Source: UBA4636 sp045534575
GTDB taxonomy: Bacteria; Bacillota; Clostridia; Christensenellales; Borkfalkiaceae
Reading direction: 5' to 3'
Assembly (NCBI GenBank): GCA_045534575.1
Contig: JAZSJZ010000004.1
Location: 124,001-188,000 of the forward strand
DNA length: 64,000 nt
Under the pieces are notes generated by a model, which made no database searches, was not told the DNA's origin, and worked only from the letters and a program-made list of their open reading frames with translations. Numbering within the stretch: the first letter of the stretch is position 1; each line of letters starts with the position of its first letter. A program made the position numbers and the translations under genes. Positions 16,460 to 27,100 of the stretch are shown piece by piece.

Positions 16460-19400
16460 ATGGTTTATAGAATTTACGTTGAAAAAAAGGCGGGCTTATG
16501 CCACGAGGCAGATGCGCTTTATAACGAACTTAAAAATTTACTCGGCATTGAAAAACTTCAAAAAGTAAGGCTTTTTAATCGCTATGACGTTGAAAACATT
16601 GCCGAAAACTTATTCGAAGAAGCCGTTAGAACGGTTTTTTCCGAACCGCAACTCGATATTGCTTCAGCTGAGCTTCCAAAAACGAACGGCGTGGTTTTTG
16701 CAACCGAATATCTTCCGGGGCAATTCGACCAAAGGGCAGATTCTGCAAGCCAATGTATTCAAATCATTTCTTGCGGGGAGCGCCCAACTATTAGAACTGC
16801 CAAAGTTTATATTTTAGAAGGCGATTTATCGGCTAGCGACGTTGAAAAGGTTAAAAAATACGTTATCAACCCCGTTGAGGCAAGAGAAGCAAGTTTGGAG
16901 CTTCCTAGAACTTTAAACCTTGATTACGACGTGCCAAAAATGGTAAAAACTATCGATGGTTTTATCGATTTTACCGACGATGAGCTTGCAAAATTCATTA
17001 AGGATAACGGCTTGGCAATGGATTTAGACGATATCCGTTTCTGCCGTGAATATTTCGTTAGCCAAAAGAGAAATCCAACCATTACCGAAATCAAAATGAT
17101 TGACACTTACTGGTCGGATCACTGCCGTCACACAACTTTCTTGACTACTATCGATAAAGTTACTTTTGACGACGAACTCTTACAATCTGCTTTTAACGAC
17201 TATATTGAAGCAAGAAAAGAAATCAATAGAACCAAGCCTATCAACCTTATGGATATCGGCACGCTTGCCGCTAAGGTTTTGAAAAAGAGAGGTCTTTTAG
17301 ATAAACTTGACGAGTCGGAAGAAATTAACGCTTGCACGGTAAAAATCGAAATAGAAGTTGACGGAAAGAAAGAGCCTTGGCTTTTACTTTTCAAGAACGA
17401 AACGCACAACCACCCCACCGAAATTGAGCCGTTTGGTGGCGCTGCAACTTGTATTGGCGGTGCTATTCGCGACCCATTGTCGGGAAGGGCTTACGTTTAC
17501 GGCGCAATGCGCTTAACCGGTGCAGCCGACCCAACTAAGCCTGTTTCTCAAACGATTAAAGGAAAACTTCCTCAAAGAAAAATCGTTCAAACGGCTGCTG
17601 CGGGCTATTCTTCTTACGGTAACCAAATTGGTCTTGCAACGGGCATCGTTGACGAACTTTATCACGACGGCTACGCTGCAAAGAGGATGGAGATTGGCGC
17701 TGTAATTTCGGCCGCTCCTCAAGAAAACGTTAGAAGAGAACGCCCAGAAGAAGGCGACGTTGTTATTCTTCTTGGCGGAAGAACGGGGCGCGACGGCATA
17801 GGCGGGGCAACTGGCTCGTCTAAAGCGCACGACTCTAAGTCAGTTGAAACGTGCGGTGCTGAGGTTCAAAAGGGTAACGCACCTGAAGAGAGAAAACTCC
17901 AACGCTTGTTTAGAAACCCAGAGGCTTCTAAGATGATAAAGCGTTGTAACGACTTTGGCGCAGGTGGCGTATCGGTAGCGGTAGGCGAGCTAGCAGACGG
18001 GCTTGATATCAACCTTGACGCTGTTCCTAAAAAATACGAGGGCTTAGACGGCACTGAACTTGCTATTTCGGAATCACAAGAAAGAATGGCGGTTGTCGTT
18101 GAGAAAAAAGACGTTGAGGCTTTCATGGCGCTTGCTGAAAAAGAGAATTTGGAAGCAACCGTTATCGCAAAGGTTACTAAAGAGCCACAACTTATTATGC
18201 GTTGGCGCGGTCAAGTTATAGTTGATATTTCAAGAGATTTCTTAAACTCTAACGGCGCAGAAAAGCATATCGAAATTGCTCCAGAAAAATCTAAAAACTA
18301 CCAAAAATCAAAAGAATTTGATTTTGCTAAAGACTATAAAGAACTTTTAGGCGACCTAAACGTTTGTTCAAAGCGTGGTCTTTCCGAACGTTTTGACTCT
18401 ACCATTGGCGCTGGCACAGTTTTAATGCCATTTGGCGGAAAATATCAATTAACACCAATCCAAGCAATGGTTCAAAAAATCTCGGTTGAAAAAGAACACA
18501 CCGACGATTGCTCGTTTATGTCTTGGGGTTATAACCCATATATCACTAAAACAAGCCCATATCACGGGGCGTATCTTGCAGTTGTTGAAAGCGTTGCAAA
18601 ACTTGTTGCAACGGGTGCAAAGTTTGAAGACGTTTACTTAACTTTCCAAGAATATTTTGAAAAGCCGTTAAAAGATAAAAAACGTTGGGGAAAACCACTC
18701 TCAGCACTTCTTGGCGCGTTCAAGGCTCAACTTGATTTAGGCGTTGCGGCAATCGGCGGAAAGGACTCAATGAGCGGTTCTTTCGAACAATTAGACGTTC
18801 CACCAACACTCGTTTCTTTTGCCGTAACAACGGGCAAAACTAGCGAAGTTTTAACTAACGAATTTAAGAAAAACGGCTCAAGAGTTGCGCTTTTAGAGCC
18901 ACAATACGACGCTAACGGTTTACCTGAAAAAGAGTCGTTAATCGACCTATTCAAGCACATTTATAGTTTATCTAGTCAAGGAAAGGTTCTTTCATGCTAC
19001 ACTCCAACCTACGGCGGAATTGCTGAAGCCATATATAAAATGGCTATCGGTAACGGCTTTGGTTTTGACTATGATAAGTCTTTAGAAGATAGCGAAATTT
19101 TCGGCTATAAGTACGGTTCGTTTATCATTGAAACAACAGACCAAAACGTTGGTAAAACAATCGGCTTCGTTACTGAAAACGACTATATTTCTAAAGGTAG
19201 CGTAAAACTCTCGCTCGGCGAACTTAACGAAATTTACGAACAAAAACTTGAAGGCGTTTACCCAATGCGAGAGGGAAGAAAGGTTACAAAACTTGAAACT
19301 TTCTCTTACGATAAGCCTTGCACTCTAACGCCTGCAACCACTTTTGCAAAGCCTAAGGTATTAATTCCTGTATTCCCGGGCACAAACTGCGAATTTGATT

Positions 19401-20149
19401 CTGCAAAAGTTATGCGTGATGCTGGTGCTGACGCTGAAATTTTCGTTATCAACAATTTAACTGCTGACGGCATTTCAAGAAGCGTTGATGCATTCGCTGA
19501 TAAATTAAAAACTGCGCAAATGGTATTCGTTCCAGGTGGTTTCTCGGGTGGCGACGAGCCAGACGGTTCTGGTAAGTTCATTATGGCGTTCTTCCGCAAT
19601 GAAATCATTAAAGAGCGAGTTCACGAGCTTCTTGGCAAAAGAGACGGCTTAATGTGCGGTATTTGTAACGGCTTCCAAGCCCTTATCAAGCTAGGCTTAG
19701 TGCCTTATGGTAAAATCGTTGATACCGACGAAAACTCGCCAACGCTCACCTTTAACACAATCTCTCGCCACCAATCTAAGCTCGTTAGAGTTAGAGTTGC
19801 GTCTAATAAGTCGCCATGGCTTAAGGGCGTAAACGTGGGCGACGTGTTCACAGTTCCAATCTCTCACGGCGAAGGCAGATTCCTTGCTGACGATAAAACG
19901 GTTATGGAACTTGCTAAAAACGGTCAAATCGCTACTCAATACGTTGATTTCGATGGCTGTGCTACCGACGATATTAGATTCAACCCTAACGACTCGTCTT
20001 TTGCAATCGAAGGCATAACCTCGCCAGATGGTAGAGTATTCGGCAAAATGGGACACAGCGAAAGAATTGGCTCTTCGCTTTATAAAAACGTTACGGGCGA
20101 GTTCGATATAAAAATGTTCGAATCGGCTGTTAAATACTTTAAAGGTTAA
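16460..20149 (+). CDS. purL: Phosphoribosylformylglycinamidine synthase, single-chain
   Basis: Converts FGAR + glutamine + ATP to FGAM. At 1229 aa it is the fused large form: an N-terminal PurS-like domain (~1-150), then a linker and FGAM-synthase core with TYWSDHCRHTTFLTTIDKV (~216-234). The FKNETHNHPTEIEPFGGAATCIGGAIRDPLSGR block (~313-345) holds the catalytic His, and a second AIRS-like ATPase half carries GIGAGTVLMPFGG and AIGGKDSMSGSF. The C-terminal class I glutaminase domain (~970-1229) has VFVPGGFSGGDEPDGSGKF, the nucleophile motif MCGICNGFQALIKLGLV and SHGEGRF. Large PurL is typical of Proteobacteria and many Clostridia, whereas Bacillus uses the split PurS/Q/L. GGAGAG precedes the ATG. 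Confidence 0.96.
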   Translation: MVYRIYVEKKAGLCHEADALYNELKNLLGIEKLQKVRLFNRYDVENIAENLFEEAVRTVFSEPQLDIASAELPKTNGVVFATEYLPGQFDQRADSASQCIQIISCGERPTIRTAKVYILEGDLSASDVEKVKKYVINPVEAREASLELPRTLNLDYDVPKMVKTIDGFIDFTDDELAKFIKDNGLAMDLDDIRFCREYFVSQKRNPTITEIKMIDTYWSDHCRHTTFLTTIDKVTFDDELLQSAFNDYIEARKEINRTKPINLMDIGTLAAKVLKKRGLLDKLDESEEINACTVKIEIEVDGKKEPWLLLFKNETHNHPTEIEPFGGAATCIGGAIRDPLSGRAYVYGAMRLTGAADPTKPVSQTIKGKLPQRKIVQTAAAGYSSYGNQIGLATGIVDELYHDGYAAKRMEIGAVISAAPQENVRRERPEEGDVVILLGGRTGRDGIGGATGSSKAHDSKSVETCGAEVQKGNAPEERKLQRLFRNPEASKMIKRCNDFGAGGVSVAVGELADGLDINLDAVPKKYEGLDGTELAISESQERMAVVVEKKDVEAFMALAEKENLEATVIAKVTKEPQLIMRWRGQVIVDISRDFLNSNGAEKHIEIAPEKSKNYQKSKEFDFAKDYKELLGDLNVCSKRGLSERFDSTIGAGTVLMPFGGKYQLTPIQAMVQKISVEKEHTDDCSFMSWGYNPYITKTSPYHGAYLAVVESVAKLVATGAKFEDVYLTFQEYFEKPLKDKKRWGKPLSALLGAFKAQLDLGVAAIGGKDSMSGSFEQLDVPPTLVSFAVTTGKTSEVLTNEFKKNGSRVALLEPQYDANGLPEKESLIDLFKHIYSLSSQGKVLSCYTPTYGGIAEAIYKMAIGNGFGFDYDKSLEDSEIFGYKYGSFIIETTDQNVGKTIGFVTENDYISKGSVKLSLGELNEIYEQKLEGVYPMREGRKVTKLETFSYDKPCTLTPATTFAKPKVLIPVFPGTNCEFDSAKVMRDAGADAEIFVINNLTADGISRSVDAFADKLKTAQMVFVPGGFSGGDEPDGSGKFIMAFFRNEIIKERVHELLGKRDGLMCGICNGFQALIKLGLVPYGKIVDTDENSPTLTFNTISRHQSKLVRVRVASNKSPWLKGVNVGDVFTVPISHGEGRFLADDKTVMELAKNGQIATQYVDFDGCATDDIRFNPNDSSFAIEGITSPDGRVFGKMGHSERIGSSLYKNVTGEFDIKMFESAVKYFKG

Positions 20150-20156
20150 CAATTTT

Positions 20157-20208
20157 TAAGTTCAGTGGCTGAAAGGTTGTGTTAGGCAACCTTTTAGCTA
20201 AAACTTAA
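20157..20208 (+). other. Large stem-loop between purL and fhs
   Basis: An inner stem of ~13 bp (20167-20179 with 20187-20199, including G-U pairs) is extended by an outer TTAAGTT/AACTTAA pairing (20157-20163, 20202-20208). No T-run follows directly, and it does not match the THF riboswitch consensus as I know it. Likely an attenuating or mRNA-protecting structure. No clear sigma-A promoter is seen between it and fhs. Confidence 0.45.
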
Positions 20209-20298
20209 GAACTCATATTCAATGAAAATACGTTTTTTCACCAACGTAACACGGGCTTTTTCCACAAATTAAGAAAAATATATATAGAGGACATAAAA

Positions 20299-21972
20299 AT
20301 GAAATATTTAACTGACATTGAGATTGCTCAACAAACCCAAATGATTCACATCACTGAGGTTGCAAAATCGGCAGGCATTGACCTTGATACAGTTGAGCAA
20401 TACGGCAACTACAAAGCAAAGCTTGACTATTCTTTAATGAACGATAGTTCAAAAAAGAACGGAAAGCTTATTTTGGTTACGGCAATCACGCCAACACCTG
20501 CTGGCGAAGGCAAAACTACCACCACCATTGGTCTTGCCGACGCATTAAAGAAAATTGATAAGAACGTAATCGTTGCGCTTAGAGAACCTTCCTTAGGACC
20601 TGTTTTCGGTATTAAGGGCGGTGCTTGCGGTGGTGGTTATGCCCAAGTTGTTCCTATGGAAGATATTAATCTCCACTTCACGGGCGATTTCCACGCAATA
20701 GGCGCTGCAAACAACCTTCTTGCCGCTATGATAGATAACCATATTTATCAAGGCAACGCCTTAAACATCGACCCTCGCCGTATCACTTGGAAGCGTTGCG
20801 TTGATATGAACGACCGTCAACTTCGCTTTGTTTGCGACGGGCTTGGCGGAAAGAAAAACGGCGTGCCAAGAGAAGATAGTTACGATATTACGGTTGCTAG
20901 CGAAATTATGGCTGTTTTCTGCCTCGCATCTTCCATTGACGATTTAAAGAAAAGGCTAGCAAACATCGTTATCGGCTACACTTATGACGATAAGCCTGTA
21001 ACGTGCGGTCAATTAAACGCTGTTGGCGCAATGACGGCTCTTTTAAAAGATGCGTTGAAGCCAAACCTTGTTCAAACGCTTGAGCACACTCCTGCAATCG
21101 TTCACGGCGGGCCGTTTGCTAATATTGCGCACGGCTGTAACTCGGTAATTGCAACTAAACTTGCGCTAAAACTTGGCGACTACGTTGTTACTGAAGCAGG
21201 CTTTGGCGCAGACCTTGGCGCAGAAAAGTTCTTAGATATTAAGTGCCGTGTTGCTGGTTTAAAGCCTGATGCTGTTGTGGTTGTTGCAACGGTTAGAGCG
21301 TTAAAGATGCATGGTGGGCTTGCTAAAACTGAACTAAACAACGAAGATTTAGTTGCGCTTGAAAAGGGTATTCCAAACCTTCTAAGACACGTATCTAACA
21401 TCATCGACGTTTATAAACTCCCTTGCGTTGTTGCGGTAAACCGCTTCCCAACCGATACCGATAACGAAATCGACCTCGTTATTAAAAAGTGCAAAGAACT
21501 TGGCGTTAACGTTAAACTTTCAACCGTATGGGCAGACGGGGGCAACGGCGGAATTGAACTTGCGAAGGAAGTTGTTGAACTTTGCGAAAAGCCAAACGAT
21601 TTTACTTTTAGTTATGAACTCGATTTACCAATCGAAAAGAAGATTGAAGCCGTTGTTACTAAGGTTTATCGTGGAAAGAGCGTAAACATCACGGTGGATG
21701 CTAAAAAGCAAATCGAGCGCTTAACTGAACTTGGCTACGATAAACTTCCAATCTGCGTTGCAAAAACTCAATATAGTTTTTCGGATGACGCTAAGAAGTT
21801 AGGAGCACCAGAAGGCTTTGAAGTAACGGTAAGAAACGTTAAAGTTTCGGCTGGTGCTGGATTTATCGTTGTTCTAACGGGCGAAATCAACACAATGCCG
21901 GGGCTTCCAAAAGTTCCAGCAGCAGAGAGAATTGACGTTGATAGTAACGGCAAAATCTCGGGCTTATTCTAA
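20299..21972 (+). CDS. fhs: Formate-tetrahydrofolate ligase (10-formyl-THF synthetase)
   Basis: ATP-dependent capture of formate on THF to give 10-formyl-THF, the formyl donor of PurN and AICAR formyltransferase. The 557 aa match the family. The P-loop-like TAITPTPAGEGKTTTTIGLADAL lies at ~61-83, followed by LREPSLGPVFGIKGGACGGGYAQV (~95-118) and the HFTGDFHAIGAANNLLAAMIDNH block (~126-148). WKRCVDMNDRQLRF is also conserved. AGAGGAC lies nine bases before the ATG. It is the last gene of the purine run and is closed by a terminator. Together with the formate channel it makes a formate-to-purine route independent of the Wood-Ljungdahl genes, none of which are nearby. Confidence 0.97.
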   Translation: MKYLTDIEIAQQTQMIHITEVAKSAGIDLDTVEQYGNYKAKLDYSLMNDSSKKNGKLILVTAITPTPAGEGKTTTTIGLADALKKIDKNVIVALREPSLGPVFGIKGGACGGGYAQVVPMEDINLHFTGDFHAIGAANNLLAAMIDNHIYQGNALNIDPRRITWKRCVDMNDRQLRFVCDGLGGKKNGVPREDSYDITVASEIMAVFCLASSIDDLKKRLANIVIGYTYDDKPVTCGQLNAVGAMTALLKDALKPNLVQTLEHTPAIVHGGPFANIAHGCNSVIATKLALKLGDYVVTEAGFGADLGAEKFLDIKCRVAGLKPDAVVVVATVRALKMHGGLAKTELNNEDLVALEKGIPNLLRHVSNIIDVYKLPCVVAVNRFPTDTDNEIDLVIKKCKELGVNVKLSTVWADGGNGGIELAKEVVELCEKPNDFTFSYELDLPIEKKIEAVVTKVYRGKSVNITVDAKKQIERLTELGYDKLPICVAKTQYSFSDDAKKLGAPEGFEVTVRNVKVSAGAGFIVVLTGEINTMPGLPKVPAAERIDVDSNGKISGLF

Positions 21973-21979
21973 AATAAAT

Positions 21980-22028
21980 AAAGAGAGAGTAATTTGGTTT
22001 AAAGTGCCAAAATATTCTCTCTTTTTTT
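21980..22028 (+). terminator. Terminator at the end of the purine operon
   Basis: A stem AAAGAGAGAG...TTGG with CCAA...CTCTCTTT, with a few mismatches and a 9-nt loop, followed by seven Ts. It begins eight bases after the fhs stop. Confidence 0.87.
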
Positions 22029-22146
22029 GTTAAATTCCTAGCGCGCTTTAGGGCATATCGCTTGCTAAGGGCAAAATTTCGTGGCTTTTTAATGAAAAAA
22101 TTATAGTGAAAAAATTTTTAAAATTTTCTAAAGGCTTTAATATGCC

Positions 22147-22175
22147 TTGACAAAGAAATTTAATAGTGATATTAT
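22147..22175 (+). promoter_or_regulatory. Sigma-A promoter of the pyrimidine operon
   Basis: Perfect TTGACA (22147-22152), 17-bp spacer and TATTAT (22170-22175). Transcription would begin just before the PyrR-binding leader. The stretch 22029-22146 upstream of it shows nothing I can name. Confidence 0.87.
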
Positions 22176-22192
22176 ATTAAAAATAAATCTTT

Positions 22193-22317
22193 AAGTTAGC
22201 ACAGAGAGGCTGACAAGGTTGCAAATAAATACCAATAAAAGGGCGAATTCTACTTCGCTTTGGTTGCATAAATTGGGTTAGTTTGAAGTCTTGTCGATAA
22301 CGGCAAGGCTTTTTTTG
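22193..22317 (+). promoter_or_regulatory. PyrR-dependent attenuator leader
   Basis: The leader contains the PyrR RNA-binding loop consensus: ACAGAGAGGCTGACAAGG (22201-22218) in a GCA...TTGC context. A terminator follows at 22287-22317 (stem AGTCTTG/CAAGGCT, then seven Ts), eight bases before pyrR. In the Bacillus-type mechanism UMP-bound PyrR stabilises the binding loop (anti-antiterminator) and so allows the terminator. A single attenuator serves the whole operon; I see no second copy between pyrR and pyrC. Confidence 0.85.
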
Positions 22318-22325
22318 AGGGGAAA

Positions 22326-22874
22326 ATGAAAAGAAAAGCAAAAATAATGGATGAAACAGCAATAAAACGCGCTGTTGCCAGAATAACGCACGAGATAATC
22401 GAACGCAATCAAGGCGTTGACGATGTGTGCCTTCTCGGCATAAAAACAAGGGGCATTCCGCTATCGAAAATGCTTTTCGATAACATACTTTTGTTCGAAG
22501 GCAAAAAGGTAGAAATCGGCACGATTGACGTAACGCTTCACCGCGACGATATGGAAGCGACTGATAAGTTAAAGCACGCTGGCGAATACGAAATTCCTAA
22601 AAACCTTTCCACCAAAACCGTTATCATCGTTGACGACGTTTTGTTCACGGGAAGAACGGCTCGTGCCGCAATGGAAGCAATTTTTGAAACGTCTCGCCCA
22701 AAAGCAGTGCAACTTGCCGTTCTAATCGATAGGGGGCATAGGGAACTTCCAATCCGCCCTGACTACGTTGGCAAGAACGTTCCAACCTCGAAAGAAGAAG
22801 AAATTTCGGTAACTTTAAACGAAACGGACGGCGAAACGGGCGTTTTCATCTTGTCTAATAACGATAAGGAGTAA
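22326..22874 (+). CDS. pyrR: PyrR, pyrimidine operon attenuator and uracil phosphoribosyltransferase
   Basis: Binds the leader RNA when UMP is high and causes early termination; it usually has UPRTase activity too. The 182 aa match PyrR. RARITHEIIERNQGVDDVCLLGIKTRGIPLSKML-type N-terminal sequence is followed by the IDVTLHRDDM motif and the PRPP loop KTVIIVDDVLFTGRTARAAMEAI (~98-120). The DRGHRELPIRPDYVGKNVPTS segment (~139-159) is diagnostic of PyrR rather than other phosphoribosyltransferases. The ATG is three bases after GAGGGGAAA, immediately behind the attenuator it is expected to act on. A second in-frame ATG at residue 8 is less well placed for the RBS. Confidence 0.95.
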   Translation: MKRKAKIMDETAIKRAVARITHEIIERNQGVDDVCLLGIKTRGIPLSKMLFDNILLFEGKKVEIGTIDVTLHRDDMEATDKLKHAGEYEIPKNLSTKTVIIVDDVLFTGRTARAAMEAIFETSRPKAVQLAVLIDRGHRELPIRPDYVGKNVPTSKEEEISVTLNETDGETGVFILSNNDKE

Positions 22875-22877
22875 CTA

Positions 22878-24080
22878 ATGGCTAATTTCGATATTAAAAA
22901 CCTATCTAAAAGCCAACAAAAAGATTACGAAGTTTTAAAACAAACTTTGGGCGAAAAATTTAGCGAAAGTCTTTTAATCTTACCCGCTTTTTGCGACGTG
23001 CACGTTCACTTTAGAGAGCCGGGGTTTGAATATAAAGAAACGATAGAAACGGGCTCGAACGCATCGGCTCATGGCGGTTTTACCCAAGTTTGCACAATGC
23101 CAAACTTAAAGCCCGTGCCCGATAGTTTAGAAAATTTAAAAGTTCAACTTGAAAAAATAAAAGAAACTTCAAGAATTTCCGTTTATCCGTTAGGCTCGAT
23201 AACGGTTGGGCAAAAGGGTGAAAAACTTTCTAACTTTGAAGAACTTGCTCCGTTCGTTGCTGGCTTTAGTGACGATGGGCGTGGCGTTCAAACGGCTAGC
23301 CTTATGGAAGAGGCAATGCTAAAGGCAAAAAGCCTTGATAAAATCATCGTTGCGCACTGCGAGAACAATTCGCTTTTATCTGGCGGTGTTATTCACGACG
23401 GCGAGTTTGCTAAAAACAACGGCTTTAAGGGAATATCTTCGGCGAGCGAATATTCGCACGTTATAAGAGATATCGAGCTTTTAAAGAAAACGGGCGCAAA
23501 ATACCACGTTTGCCACGTTTCTACAAAAGAAAGCGTTGAGGCAATTAGAAAGGCTAAGAGTGAAGGCGTTGATATCACTTGCGAAACGGCTCCGCATTAC
23601 CTTCTTATGGACGATATGACCTTAAAGAAGGAAGGAAGGTTTAAAATGAACCCGCCAATCCGCTCAAAGGAAGATAGGCATGCTTTAATCGAGGGCGTTC
23701 TAGACGGCACGATTGATATGATTGCAACCGACCACGCTCCGCACTCAAAAGAAGAAAAATCAAAGGGGTTAACAAATAGCGCATTTGGAATAGTCGGCAT
23801 AGAAACGAGTTTTCCAATAATGTATAGCTACTTTGTGAAAAAGGGCGTTTTGAGTTTAGAGAAACTTCTAAAACTTATGGTTTATAACCCGATAGAGAGG
23901 TTTAACTTATCTGCGGATACTGGGTTAGTTGCGTGGGACGTGGAAACCCCTTACTATATCGACTCAAACAAGTTCCTATCAAAAGGCAAAGCAACCCCGT
24001 TTGACGGGATGAAAGTTTACGGCAAAAACCTCGTTTGCGTATATAACGGGCGAGTAATTTATAAAGACGAAGAAATTTAA
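22878..24080 (+). CDS. pyrC: Dihydroorotase
   Basis: Zinc amidohydrolase that closes carbamoyl-aspartate to dihydroorotate. The 400-aa enzyme is the type I (long) form: CDVHVHFREPGFEYKETIETGS (~38-59) gives the metal His pair and substrate Arg. HCENNSLL (~152) and CHVSTKESVEAIRKAK (~213-228) supply further metal ligands, and ATDHAPHSKEEK (~283-294) the catalytic Asp. GGAG (22867-22870) and a 3-bp gap after pyrR indicate coupled translation. It differs from usual type I enzymes only in having a ~30-residue lysine-rich N-terminus before the barrel. Confidence 0.95.
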   Translation: MANFDIKNLSKSQQKDYEVLKQTLGEKFSESLLILPAFCDVHVHFREPGFEYKETIETGSNASAHGGFTQVCTMPNLKPVPDSLENLKVQLEKIKETSRISVYPLGSITVGQKGEKLSNFEELAPFVAGFSDDGRGVQTASLMEEAMLKAKSLDKIIVAHCENNSLLSGGVIHDGEFAKNNGFKGISSASEYSHVIRDIELLKKTGAKYHVCHVSTKESVEAIRKAKSEGVDITCETAPHYLLMDDMTLKKEGRFKMNPPIRSKEDRHALIEGVLDGTIDMIATDHAPHSKEEKSKGLTNSAFGIVGIETSFPIMYSYFVKKGVLSLEKLLKLMVYNPIERFNLSADTGLVAWDVETPYYIDSNKFLSKGKATPFDGMKVYGKNLVCVYNGRVIYKDEEI

Positions 24081-24106
24081 CGTTAAAGATACAAGGAGAT
24101 AAATTT

Positions 24107-27100
24107 ATGGCAAAAAGGAAAGATTTAAAGAAAATTCTCATCATCGGCTCAGGTCCAATCGTAATCGGTCAAGCCGCTGAGTTTGACTATGCAGGCACTC
24201 AAGCATGCCTTGCGTTAAAAGAAGAGGGCTACGAGGTCGTTTTAGTAAACTCCAACCCAGCAACCATTATGACGGATACAACCATTGCCGATAAGGTTTA
24301 TATGGAGCCTTTAACGTTAGAATATATCGCTAGAATTTTAAGAATGGAACGCCCAGACGCAATTATTCCGGGCATTGGCGGTCAAACGGGCTTAAACCTC
24401 GTTATGCAACTTGAAAAGAAAGGCGTTTTAAAGGAATGCAGAGTTGAACTTTTAGGAACGAGTAGCCAAAGTATTGAAAGGGCTGAAGATAGAGAACTTT
24501 TCAAAGAACTTTGCCAATCAATCGGCGAGCCTACGATTCCGTCGGAAATCACTTATAACATAGAAGAAGCAAAAAAGGCTGCAAAGAAAATAGGCTACCC
24601 AGTTGTTTTAAGACCAGCCTTTACGCTCGGCGGAACGGGTGGCGGTTTTGCTAATAACGAAGAGGAACTTATTGAAATTGGTAGAAACGGCTTTGAACTT
24701 TCTCCCGTTCACCAAGTTTTAATCGAAAAATCGGTTAAAGGCTATAAAGAAATCGAGTTCGAAGTTATGCGCGACTCAACCGACCACGCAATCACCATTT
24801 GCGGTATGGAAAACGTTGACCCCGTTGGCGTTCACACGGGCGACTCGGTAGTTGTTGCGCCAATTCTATCTCTTAACGATAGCGACTTTAACATGCTCAA
24901 ACAAAGCGCGTTAAAAATCATTAGAGAACTTAAAATCGAGGGCGGTTGCAACGTTCAATTTGCCTTAAACCCAAAAACTAGCGAATATTATCTTATCGAA
25001 GTAAACCCAAGAGTTTCCAGATCTTCTGCGCTTGCGTCAAAGGCAAGTGGCTATCCTATCGCAAGGGTAACGGCAAAAATCGCCGTTGGTATGACGCTTA
25101 AGGAAATTGCCGTATCTGGAACTACGGGCGACAAAGAGCCAAGGCTTGACTATATTGTTGCAAAATTCCCACGCTTCCCGTTCGATAAATTCACCACCGT
25201 TTCAACCGTTCTAGGTACTCAAATGAAAGCAACGGGCGAGGTTATGGGTATTGGTTCTAACCTAGAAGAGTGTATGTTAAAATCAATCCGTTCGCTTGAA
25301 ACGGGCGTTTGCCATATCCACCACCCTAAGTTCGATAACTTCACAACAGAAGAACTTGTTTTGGAACTTAAAGACTTCAAGGCAGATTATATCTACGTGG
25401 TTGCTGAACTTTTGCGCCGTGGTATGAGCATTGAAAAACTTCACGAAATCACGATGATAACTGAATACTTCCTACAATCGTTTGCTAAAATCGTTGAAAT
25501 GGAAAACAAACTTAAAGAAAACGTTGGAAGTGTTGAAGTTTTAAAAGAAGCAAAAGTTATGGGCTTTTGCGATAAGTTCATCGCTAAACTTTGGAACAAA
25601 AAAGAACTCGAAGTTACCGCCTTTAGAAAAGAAAACGGCATTAAGCCAATCTTTAAAATGGTTGACACGCTTTATAGCGGAGCGTATATTCCATATTTCT
25701 ATTCTTCCTATACGGGCGAAAATCAATCGGTGTTAACGAACAAGCAAAAAGCAATCGTTTTAGGCGCAGGACCTATTAGAATTGGTCAAGGCGTTGAGTT
25801 TGACTATTCAACCGTTCACGCCGTTTCAACAATCAAAAAGTCGGGCTATGAGGCGATTATCATCAATAATAACCCTGAAACCGTTTCTACTGACTACACT
25901 ACTAGCGACAAACTTTACTTCGAGCCATTAACCCCAGAAGACGTTATGAACATTGTCGAATTTGAAAACCCTGAAGGTGTTGTAGCGTCGCTTGGCGGTC
26001 AAACGGCAATCAACCTTGCCGAGCCACTAGATAGCCTTGGCGTTAAGATTATCGGCACTGATTGCGAAGCAATAGATAAAGCGGAAAATAGAGAACTTTT
26101 CGAAAAACTTTTAAGAAATCTTGGTATTCCTCAACCAAAGGGCTACGCTGTTACTAAGATTGAAGACGGCGTTAAAGCCGCAAACGAAATCGGCTACCCT
26201 GTTTTAGTTCGTCCAAGTTTCGTTCTAGGTGGTAGAGCAATGCAAATCGTTGCTAACGAAAAGCAACTCCGCCACTACCTAAAAACCGCCGTTGAAATCG
26301 ATGAAGACAAGCCTGTTCTCGTTGATAAATATATCATTGGTAAAGAAGTTGAGGTTGACGCAATTTGCGACGGAAGAGACGTTTTCGTGCCCGGCATTAT
26401 GGAACTCGTTGAAAGAACGGGTATTCACTCGGGCGACTCAATTAGCGTTTACCCAGCGTTTAGCATTTCAAACAAGGTTAAAGGCACAATCTTGCAATAT
26501 GCTAAAAAACTAGGTCTTGGCATTGGCATTAAAGGGCTTTATAATATTCAATTCATCGTTGATTCCGACGAAAAAGTTTATATTATCGAGGTAAACCCAC
26601 GCTCGTCTAGAACAGTTCCGTTCCTTTCAAAATCAACGGGCTACTCGCTTGCAGATATCGCTACCGAAGTAATTTTAGGTAAGAGTTTGAAAGAACAAGG
26701 CATTTTCGATATCTACCCTGAAGAAAAGAAGCGTTGGTACGTTAAAGTTCCCGTATTCTCGTTCAACAAAATTCGCGGGCTTGACGCTTACCTCTCTCCA
26801 GAAATGAAATCAACGGGCGAGGCTATCGGCTATGACGATAAGTTAAACCGCGCGCTCTATAAAGCGCTTCAAGCATCGGGTATGCACCTTCAAAACTACG
26901 GCACGGTATTCGCTACCATTGCCGATAACGACAAGGAAGAAGCCCTTCCGCTCATTAGAAGGTTCTATAATCTTGGCTTTAATATTGAAGCTACTAAGGG
27001 CACTGCAAAACTCTTAAAAGAAAACGGCATTAGAACGCATATTTTGAAAAAGATTAGCGACGGAAGCGATGAAATTCAAGAATCTATCCGTCAAGGACAC

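Noticed and set aside
20150..20298. Possible THF riboswitch before fhs
   Set aside because: The stem-loop there does not show the conserved THF aptamer segments; it is recorded only as a hairpin.
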